From assembly GCA_031548365.1 (NCBI GenBank), contig JAVBRD010000003.1, forward strand, positions 62,001 through 126,000: 64,000 bases of DNA. The letters are read 5' to 3'. This document shows positions 58,075 through 64,000 of this stretch, one piece after another. Made by a program: the position numbers and the translations under genes. Origin of the DNA: JAVBRD01 sp031548365. Its GTDB lineage: Bacteria; Bacillota; Clostridia; Christensenellales; UBA1750. The stretch's first letter is position 1. The number at the start of each line of letters is the position of its first letter. Under the pieces are notes generated by a model, which worked only from the letters and a program-made list of their open reading frames with translations, did not search any database and was not told the origin of the DNA.

Positions 58075-59532
58075 TTACACTTTGACGGTCGTCCATTTGC
58101 CGGACTGAAAGCGAAGGCGAACGAGCACAAAGCGGGAGAACTGATCCACGAACATCGCGCTCCACGCGCCCACAAGCCCCCAGTGGAGCACATTGACCGC
58201 AGTCCACGACAGCGCGGGCCGCAGGAAGAGCATGCCCACCAGTATGACGACCAGCGTGTAGCGCGTGTCGCCCGCGCCGCGCAGCGCACCCGCCAGGATG
58301 AGCTGGGACGACTGGAACGGCTGGAGCGCGGCCAGAACCAGCAATATTTGCGAGCCGAGCAGGACGATCTGTTCGGTGTCGATGCTCGGGTCGACATCCG
58401 CGCCGATGAACATCGAGATGAGCTGCTTCCTGAAAATGATGAAGATCATGGCGATGAAAACCGACACGCCCTGACCCATCCAGCCCGTCAGGCGCGCGTA
58501 GTGATACGCGAGTTTTGGTTTTTTCTTGCCCAGCGACTGCCCGACCAGCGTCGTGGCCGCGATGCCGAACGCTTGGCCGTTCATGAACGAGATGTTCATC
58601 ATGCTCATCCCGATCTGGTGGGTGGCAAAAGCGATGTCGCCCAAAGACGTCACGGTTTTGACGAACACCGTCATGCCAAACCGCATGCACAGCTGCTCGC
58701 CCAGCGCGGGCAGCCCGATGCGCGTGATGCGCTTGATCAGGGGGATGTCCGGCATAAAGCTGTCCTTGGGGAGGAGGAAAACGTACTGCCGCCCGCGGTA
58801 GAGGATGATCAGCGCGCCCGCGAGCGCCACCATCTGCCCCGCGACGGTCGCGATGGACGCACCCGCGACCTCCATACGCGGCATGCCGAAGTTGCCGTAT
58901 ATTAAGCCATAGTTGAGAAACACGTTGACGATGTTGCTCGATGTGTTGAGCACGAGCGAGGCGCGCGTGTTGCCCACGCCGCGCAGCGCCGCGGTGACCG
59001 ACATGGCCAGCGTCTGCGAGGTCAGGCCCACCATTTGTATCCTGAAATACTGGATACCCCACGCAAGCGTCTGCGGCTCGTTGGAGCCCATGAAGCGGAT
59101 CATGGGTTCGGCGAATATATAACCGATCACAGACATGACCGCGGAAATGAAGAGCGTGAGCATCATGTTCTGGCGCATGACGCGGCACGCGTCACCCTGC
59201 TGCCCCGCGCCGCGAAAGCGCGCGATGAGCGCGGTGGAGCCGACATTGAACGCGATGAAACACGCTTGTAGGAGCATCTTGGGCTGGTTGGTCAGGCCAA
59301 CAGCCGAGATGGCGAGGGGGTTTAGGTTGCCGACCATCACCTGATCGACCAACCCGGCGAGCGAGGTCAAGATCATCTCGGTGATGGAGGGCCACGCGAT
59401 GCGGCCGATGTCACCGATGGTCTCGCGCATGCCCGGCAAGGTTTCGGGTGGTTGGCCCGCGGCCGCGGACTGATCGTCAGTAACGCTCTGCGCCACGGGC
59501 TCGTCTTGTGCCGTGTTCGTTGGTACCTGCAA
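58075..59532 (-). CDS. MATE-family multidrug/sodium exporter
   Basis: The product has 485 residues. The start is TTG at 59532, six bases after GGGGGA. Twelve membrane helices in two halves are visible. The N-half has IAWPSITEMILTSLAGLVDQVMVGNLNPLAISAVGLTNQP. LRGVGNTRASLVLNTSSNIVNVFLNYGLIYG and GDIAFATHQIGMSMMNISFMNGQAFGIAATTLVGQSLGKKKP are typical of the DinF/NorM group. It exports drugs or metabolites using Na+ or H+. The polar N-terminal 30 residues are unusual. It appears monocistronic. Confidence 0.92.
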   Translation of the reverse strand: MQVPTNTAQDEPVAQSVTDDQSAAAGQPPETLPGMRETIGDIGRIAWPSITEMILTSLAGLVDQVMVGNLNPLAISAVGLTNQPKMLLQACFIAFNVGSTALIARFRGAGQQGDACRVMRQNMMLTLFISAVMSVIGYIFAEPMIRFMGSNEPQTLAWGIQYFRIQMVGLTSQTLAMSVTAALRGVGNTRASLVLNTSSNIVNVFLNYGLIYGNFGMPRMEVAGASIATVAGQMVALAGALIILYRGRQYVFLLPKDSFMPDIPLIKRITRIGLPALGEQLCMRFGMTVFVKTVTSLGDIAFATHQIGMSMMNISFMNGQAFGIAATTLVGQSLGKKKPKLAYHYARLTGWMGQGVSVFIAMIFIIFRKQLISMFIGADVDPSIDTEQIVLLGSQILLVLAALQPFQSSQLILAGALRGAGDTRYTLVVILVGMLFLRPALSWTAVNVLHWGLVGAWSAMFVDQFSRFVLVRLRFQSGKWTTVKV

Positions 59533-59619
59533 GTCTCATCCCCCCATATGGCTCCCATTATACCGCGCCCACCCGGGATTACAACCCCGTGAAAAACAAG
59601 TGTGCCGCGCGCCCGGGTG

Positions 59620-59628
59620 TGGTATAAT
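59620..59628 (+). promoter_or_regulatory. Extended -10 promoter of DUF2961 gene
   Basis: TGGTATAAT at 59620-59628, 37 bases before the start codon. No good -35 box, so activation by a regulator is likely. Confidence 0.5.
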
Positions 59629-59664
59629 CAGCTTATCCCCAGAACATTGCAAGGAGGTCCTCAA

Positions 59665-60771
59665 ATGCTCACAGGTCTCTACAATGTGCCAAGGAACATC
59701 AAAAGCAAACGCCAGTCAAGTTTTGACCGCACAGGCGGAAACGCCGACCGAGCCGTCATCCCCGCGGGAGAGACGTTCACCATGGCCGATATCCCGGGAA
59801 CGGGCATCATCAAGCACATTTGGATCACCATTTCCTGCAAGGATCCCATGCTCCGCCGCAACGCCATTTTGCGCATGTATTGGGACGGATGCGAGTTCCC
59901 GAGCGTTGAGTCGCCCATTGGCGATTTTTTCGGACAGGGATTTGGCGAAAAATACAACTTCGCCGCGCTTCCGCTCGCCGCTGCTCCCAAAGAGGGGAAC
60001 GCGCTCAACTGCTATTTCCCCATGCCCTTTAGAAAGGGCGCGAAGATCACCGTGGAAAACCAGTCCGACGTTCAGATTGACTCCTTCTACTTTTACGTCG
60101 ACTACGAAGAGCACCTGTCTCTGCCCGAGGACGCGCTCTACTTTCACGCGTGGTGGAACCGCGAGTTGACCACCCCCGCGGACGGCGTGGAAAACGAGTG
60201 GGCGGTGTTCGAGCCGTACTACAAAAACACGTCGAACAAAGAGAACTATTTGTTTGCCGACATCAAGGGGCGCGGAAAGTTCGTAGGCGTCAACTACTAT
60301 GTGGAGTGCCCGCAGCCCATGTGGTACGGCGAAGGCGACGACATGTTCCAGGTGGATGGCGAGCCTTATCCGTTCTCCCTTCACGGCACGGGCACCGAAG
60401 ACTTTTTCAATTCATCGTGGTGCCCGAAAGAGCTCTACGCGCACCCGTATTTCGGCTACGCGCGCGTCAACAACGAATCCGGCTGGATGGGCCGCACGCA
60501 CTGCTATCGTTTCATGCTTGAGGAGCCCGTTTACTTCGAAAAATCACTCAACGCCAGCATTGAACACGGCAACGCGAACTGCCTTGTCCTTGATCTTTCT
60601 TCCGTCGCGTATTGGTATCAAACCCTGCCTGAGACGCCTTTCCCCGCCATGCGTCCTAAAGAGGAGCGCCAGAACATGAAGGCCATCGGCGCGCGAGAGA
60701 TCCAGGTGTGGCGCGAAGCATGGCGCCAGCAGAACGGCGGCGGCAATCTCTGGGGAAACGAGCGCAAGTAA
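59665..60771 (+). CDS. DUF2961 (GH172-type) glycoside hydrolase-like protein
   Basis: The product has 368 residues. The ATG at 59665 follows AAGGAGG. DUF2961 marks: SFDRTGGNADRAVIPAGETFTMADIPGTGIIKHIWIT, DFFGQGFGEKYNF, FYFYVDYEE, PFSLHGTGTEDFFNSSWCP (conserved Glu and Asp). Some members of this family hydrolyse alpha-D-fructofuranosyl or arabinofuranosyl linkages. There is no signal peptide, so it acts inside the cell on imported sugars. It is followed by a sugar-isomerase-like gene. Confidence 0.88.
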   Translation: MLTGLYNVPRNIKSKRQSSFDRTGGNADRAVIPAGETFTMADIPGTGIIKHIWITISCKDPMLRRNAILRMYWDGCEFPSVESPIGDFFGQGFGEKYNFAALPLAAAPKEGNALNCYFPMPFRKGAKITVENQSDVQIDSFYFYVDYEEHLSLPEDALYFHAWWNRELTTPADGVENEWAVFEPYYKNTSNKENYLFADIKGRGKFVGVNYYVECPQPMWYGEGDDMFQVDGEPYPFSLHGTGTEDFFNSSWCPKELYAHPYFGYARVNNESGWMGRTHCYRFMLEEPVYFEKSLNASIEHGNANCLVLDLSSVAYWYQTLPETPFPAMRPKEERQNMKAIGAREIQVWREAWRQQNGGGNLWGNERK

Positions 60772-60857
60772 GGCGGCGAGGACGGGGACGCCCTGTCAGG
60801 CTCCGCCGTTCGGCGGAAATACGAACAAATCATTAACCAAAGGGATGAGTTAAACAT

Positions 60858-61637
60858 ATGCTCAAGTCAATTTGCATCGAGATGCTGCTTACGCATGTCG
60901 ATTTCTACGACCGTTTCAAGCTCGCCAAGGAGGCGGGGTTTAACGCCATCGAGTTCTGGGGATGGCAGGGCAAGGACCTGCCGCGCATCAAAGCGCTGAC
61001 CGAGCAGTACGGCCTTGCGATCACATCCTTTTCCGGCGACGCCGACTACTCCCTGTGCGACGACACCCATACCGGGAAGTACATCGCGTACGCCGAGGAG
61101 TCCATGAAGCACGCGCAGTTCCTGAATTGCCCCGTGTGCGTGATTCACTCCAACGCGCTGGGTGAAGGAGGCGTGGTCGTCAACCACTACGCGAGCGCCG
61201 ACCCTGCCCATCTGTACGCCAACATGCTGCGCGCGCTCATGCTCCTGAAGCCCATCGCTGAGAAATACAAGATCACCCTCGCGCTCGAGGCGCTCAACAC
61301 ACACGTTGATCACGTCGGCAACGCGCTGTACAACACGTATGACGCCGCGCACCTCATCCGCCTCGTCAACTCGCCCTGCATTAAAGTCCTTTACGACATT
61401 TACCACATGCAGATCATGCACGGAAACATCCTTCAAACAATCGACGACTGCGCCGACACGTTCGGTCACATCCACATCGCCGACGTCCCCGGACGCCATG
61501 AGCCCGGAACCGGCGAGATCAACTATCCCGCCGTGTTTGCCAAGCTCCGTGCATCCGCCTACAAAGGGCCTGTCGCCTTCGAGCTTTCCGCCGCCACCAC
61601 TTTTGATGCCGCCGCCAAAGCGATGATCGCGCTGTAG
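60858..61637 (+). CDS. Sugar phosphate isomerase/epimerase-like TIM barrel (hydroxypyruvate isomerase type)
   Basis: The product has 259 residues of the AP-endonuclease-2 fold: FNAIEFWGWQGKDL, LALEALNT (metal-binding Glu), IKVLYDIYHMQIMHGN with the conserved D-x-Y-H, FGHIHIADVPGRHEPGTGEINYPAVFAKL, and a C-terminal FEL. The arrangement and the HxxDxxGRxxPGTGExN motif match hydroxypyruvate isomerase-like enzymes. The sugar substrate is unknown. It lies 86 bp after the DUF2961 gene, likely in the same operon. Confidence 0.85.
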   Translation: MLKSICIEMLLTHVDFYDRFKLAKEAGFNAIEFWGWQGKDLPRIKALTEQYGLAITSFSGDADYSLCDDTHTGKYIAYAEESMKHAQFLNCPVCVIHSNALGEGGVVVNHYASADPAHLYANMLRALMLLKPIAEKYKITLALEALNTHVDHVGNALYNTYDAAHLIRLVNSPCIKVLYDIYHMQIMHGNILQTIDDCADTFGHIHIADVPGRHEPGTGEINYPAVFAKLRASAYKGPVAFELSAATTFDAAAKAMIAL

Positions 61638-61670
61638 CGCGGAGCGGGAGCGTCAATCGGGAACAACAGC

Positions 61671-61706
61671 GCAAACCCGCCTGCACAGCCATGCAGGCGG
61701 GTTTGC
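61671..61706. terminator. 15-bp hairpin between convergent genes
   Basis: GCAAACCCGCCTGCA / TGCAGGCGGGTTTGC with a 6-base loop. No long T tract follows, but the GTTTG arm and placement between the TIM barrel and the oxidoreductase suggest a bidirectional terminator. Confidence 0.6.
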
Positions 61707-61772
61707 TGCGTCATGATGTCATCCGGCGCGAATGAGCGCTGGGAGGGACTGTACTTCCGCGCAACGCTTCGC

Positions 61773-63317
61773 CTACGCGCTGTAGTCGCCTTTGAGCATG
61801 CGCTCGGCGTTTGCGCAGATGGCGTTTAAGGTGTCGGGGTGCTGTGTGAGATCCTTGCCGAATACGGCGGGATCGCTGAGGAGCGGGAGGAACGCGTCTT
61901 TGACGGACGCTCCGGCTTTGAGGGCGGAAGCGCACTTGACGAGCGTGTCCTTGCGGGGATCATCGGCGAGCGCAAAGGCTGTGCCGTCCTTATCAACGCC
62001 GGTGGTGTAGCAAAGGAATGCGGCTACGGGGATGAGGATGACGGCGAGCTTGTCGTCGGACACGCCCTGATGTTGGCCCTCCCAGTAGGTGTCCATGAGG
62101 CGGGGCGCGATTTTAGTGGAAGCCATGAGCGCGATGCGCATGGGATCGTCAGGGATGTTGGGGTTATTGAGGCGTGTGAACGTATCGGCCACGAAATCGT
62201 CGAGCTTGATGCCGACGGGGGAGGGGATGGTGGCCTTGACGACATCAATGATGCCGCGGATGATCTGGGTGATGGCGGGGTTTTGCATGGCGGCGTAGAT
62301 CTTGTAATCGCCGCGATAACCGAGCATGACGCCGTAGGATGCGATGGTTGTGTGGCTCATGTTGAGGATGCGCAGCTTCATGTCCTCGTACTTGCGCAGA
62401 TCATCAAAGTCGGGGCACATGAACACGCCGGAGGCCTTCTCAAATTCGGGGCGGCCCGCTGGGAACTTGTCCTCGATGGCCCAGTAGCGCGTCTTCTCCG
62501 TGACGATGACGTTGGCTGAGATGCCCGCCTTGTCCAGCATGGCGTTAACGGCGGCGTTGGGGGAAACGGCGATGCGGTCGACCATGGTGTTGGGGAAGGT
62601 GAAGCACTGCGGCAGGCCGAGGTGTTCAACGAATCCCTTGGGCGCGTAGCCTTTGTCTTCCCATGCCTTGGCCATGGTCTTGACGACGGCCGCGGTGTAG
62701 TTGCCGTTCTGCGAAAAATTGGTGCAGGAGACGAGCGCGAACGCTTTCTGAGCGTTGAAGCGCTCAAGCAGGAAGCGCGTCCACTTGGCGGGGTCGGAGG
62801 CGAACGTGAAGTTGTCCATGTCGGCTTTGACCTTGTCGGAGGTGGGGGTGGCAAATTCGCCGCCTGTCCAGACCATGCCGTACGCGCCTTCGGGGGCGTT
62901 GATGGTGCCGTACTGAACGTCGGGGCAGTGCGCAAGACCGAGCAGGCGCTCCCACGCAAGACCCTTGCCGGTGTCGTTGAGGAAGAGAAGCGAGTCGAAG
63001 GCGGCCTGAATCTTGATGTTGGCCGAATCCTTTTCATCATTATAGATGACGTGTGCGGCGAGGAAATCGCTGGCGACGGCGTTGTTGTAGCCATCCTGCG
63101 AGAAGGATTCGACCCCGATCAGGGTTCCGGCTTTTCCGCCCTGGTTGAGAATGTCCTGAATGATGTCGCCCAGATGAGCGTAGCCCATGCGCCCGGGGGA
63201 GAAGCAGATGCCCGTGATGCGGAGCTTTTGCTTGTCATACTTGGGGAACTCGACGTTGGTCATGCCGGCCCAGAATCTTTGGTCCTTGACCAGCGCGTTG
63301 CACAACACTCGACTCAT
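61773..63317 (-). CDS. Mannitol dehydrogenase family oxidoreductase
   Basis: The product has 514 residues. The ATG at 63317 follows AAAGGAGG. The N-terminal nucleotide-binding region (ITGICFSPGRMGYAHLGDIIQDIL) is followed by the family's polyol dehydrogenase core: LVSCTNFSQNGNYTAAVVKTMA, FPNTMVDRIA, a Lys-x-x-x-x-N-x-x-H-like catalytic block LRILNMSHTTIASYGVMLGYRG, and PDDPMRIALMASTKIAPRLMDT. Family members include fructuronate and tagaturonate reductases and mannitol dehydrogenases. With the DUF2961 and isomerase genes it suggests a sugar or sugar-acid catabolic cluster. Confidence 0.85.
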   Translation of the reverse strand: MSRVLCNALVKDQRFWAGMTNVEFPKYDKQKLRITGICFSPGRMGYAHLGDIIQDILNQGGKAGTLIGVESFSQDGYNNAVASDFLAAHVIYNDEKDSANIKIQAAFDSLLFLNDTGKGLAWERLLGLAHCPDVQYGTINAPEGAYGMVWTGGEFATPTSDKVKADMDNFTFASDPAKWTRFLLERFNAQKAFALVSCTNFSQNGNYTAAVVKTMAKAWEDKGYAPKGFVEHLGLPQCFTFPNTMVDRIAVSPNAAVNAMLDKAGISANVIVTEKTRYWAIEDKFPAGRPEFEKASGVFMCPDFDDLRKYEDMKLRILNMSHTTIASYGVMLGYRGDYKIYAAMQNPAITQIIRGIIDVVKATIPSPVGIKLDDFVADTFTRLNNPNIPDDPMRIALMASTKIAPRLMDTYWEGQHQGVSDDKLAVILIPVAAFLCYTTGVDKDGTAFALADDPRKDTLVKCASALKAGASVKDAFLPLLSDPAVFGKDLTQHPDTLNAICANAERMLKGDYSA

Positions 63318-63645
63318 GGCGGAGGCCTCCTTTTGTATGTCTGGTATGGTTTACCATTGCAATGGGCATAAAAAAAGCGCGCGGGTTGTGAAAAATTTGA
63401 AAACAGTGCTGGCTGGTGAAAATGTCGACACAATTCAGGTTGACAAAAACGGGAAAGGGTGATAACGTTGTACATTGCATTCGTATCATCAAACGCATAG
63501 ATTCCCCTACCCCGCACCACAGGCACACCCACATTGTACACTGTTTGATTTTGATTTTCAATGGGGAAACGAATGGAACGCGCAAGCGGGACAGAGCGTG
63601 ATTTTGTACGGTGTTGGCAACTTCAGCGAAGGAGTGAACGCGCAT
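63318..63645. other. 328-bp divergent regulatory region before rpoB
   Basis: It separates the oxidoreductase (minus) and rpoB (plus). It holds three TTGTACR words (63470-63476, 63533-63539 and 63604-63610), an ATTGCAAT palindrome near 63355 close to the oxidoreductase start, and a plus-strand TTGACA at 63440 with a possible TAACGT -10 at 63463. No gene is visible. The TTGTACA words may be operators. Confidence 0.45.
63440..63468 (+). promoter_or_regulatory. Candidate promoter upstream of rpoB
   Basis: TTGACA at 63440-63445, 17-bp spacer, TGATAACGT with -10 TAACGT at 63463-63468. The -10 is weak and the leader would be about 170 bases. Confidence 0.3.
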
Positions 63646-64000
63646 ATGATCCACGAGGTGACCATGGGCAAACGTACGCGAATGAGTTTCTCGAGAATTG
63701 AAGAGGTCCTGGACATTCCCGATCTCGTCGAGGTACAAAAACGCTCATACGATAGGTTCCTGCGCGAAGATTTGAAGGATGTATTGGCCGATATTTCGCC
63801 GATTGTCGACTATACCGATACGCTTGAACTCTCGTTCATCGGTTATGCGCTCGAAGAAAAACCCAAGTACGACGTCGAGGAGTGCAAAGAGCGCGACGTC
63901 AACTATTCCGCGCCCCTCAAGGTCAAGGTTCGCCTGACAAACAAGCAGACGGGCTTGATCAAGGAGCAGGACGTATTCATGGGCGATTTCCCGCTCATGA
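63646..64000 (+). CDS. rpoB: RNA polymerase beta subunit RpoB (3' truncated by window)
   Basis: The frame runs open off the right edge; 118 codons are visible. The ATG at 63646 is 11 bases after AAGGAG and gives MIHEVTMGKRTRMSFSRIEEVLDIPDLVEVQKRSYDRFL, the conserved Firmicute RpoB N-terminus; an internal ATG at 63664 is less likely. The visible part also includes YTDTLELSFIGYALEEKPKYDVEECKERDVNYSAPLKVKVRLTNKQTG, which forms the start of the protrusion. RpoB is the catalytic beta subunit. In many Firmicutes rpoB follows rplL, but here a long regulatory gap and a divergent sugar gene precede it. Confidence 0.95.
   Translation, partial: MIHEVTMGKRTRMSFSRIEEVLDIPDLVEVQKRSYDRFLREDLKDVLADISPIVDYTDTLELSFIGYALEEKPKYDVEECKERDVNYSAPLKVKVRLTNKQTGLIKEQDVFMGDFPLM

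Noticed and set aside
58016..59188. 390-codon minus frame overlapping the MATE gene
   Set aside because: His/Arg-rich out-of-frame reading of the MATE exporter.

Overview
The window is a GC-rich stretch of a bacterial chromosome, almost certainly from an endospore-forming member of the Clostridia (Bacillota). The evidence is a complete spoVA operon, yabP-yabQ-divIC, a tiny spoVM-like gene, sigma-E-like promoters, and Firmicute genes such as yloU/fakA, ylbF, recG, DUF951 and an XRE regulator. The high GC content (judged by eye), the CD3324-type and GGGtGRT proteins and the frequent GTG/TTG starts would suit a Christensenellales-like lineage, but that placement is inference. No plasmid, phage, IS element, CRISPR array or rRNA is visible. 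The window cuts two genes: an ECF transporter S component at the left edge and rpoB at the right edge. Layout. 1-7.0 kb: folate-type ECF S component, CapA-like lipoprotein, VOC protein plus DUF1638, DUF3810 metalloprotease-like protein, and a tyrosine-rich secreted SH3b protein. 7.0-11.4 kb: spoVA operon (AA, AB, AC, AD, AE) with two short coupled ORFs not normally described, an XRE-GNAT fusion, and a small membrane protein followed by a 23-codon spoVM candidate. 11.4-17 kb: PstS-like lipoprotein with a WG-repeat protein, a solitary EutH, divIC-yabQ-yabP on the minus strand, then five tRNAs (Val, Asp, Phe, Gly, Cys) from one strong promoter. 17-23.6 kb: DppA, RodA, YloU (Asp23), FakA, RecG. 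23.7-28.1 kb: a compact minus-strand type IV pilus-like operon (PilT, PilC, two clear prepilins, one pseudopilin-like and one PilX-like protein). 28.3-33.8 kb: methyltransferase-like protein, then miaB-ylbF-nudix-mutS. 33.9-42.5 kb, minus strand: CtpB-like S41 protease, malic enzyme with its PucR/CdaR-type regulator, an MsmX/UgpC-type ATPase, the GGGtGRT protein with a NifU-like scaffold, a CD3324-type HTH protein and an unknown conserved protein. 42.6-54.1 kb, plus strand: a tryptophanase-family enzyme with an apparent attenuator leader, a MalT-like LuxR regulator, and a two-component system cotranscribed with a SipW/TasA-like secretion locus. 54.4-59.5 kb, minus strand: SANT-domain protein, TrmH methyltransferase, two ordinary signal peptidases, DUF951, MATE exporter. 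59.6-64 kb: DUF2961 (GH172-type) protein, sugar-isomerase-like TIM barrel, mannitol-dehydrogenase-family oxidoreductase, rpoB start. How the parts fit together. The most system-like region is 47.3-54.1 kb. A histidine kinase and a NarL-type regulator run with 2-6 bp gaps or short overlaps into three proteins that share a tyrosine/tryptophan/aspartate motif after an N-terminal hydrophobic segment. With them are a Ser/His-type (SipW-like) signal peptidase carrying a large extra membrane domain and a DUF5305 protein. The likely reading is a sensor-controlled extracellular fibre or matrix secretion module. The other notable points are the Trp-codon attenuator before the tryptophanase-family gene, the hidden small sporulation ORFs, and the PilT-only pilus operon.
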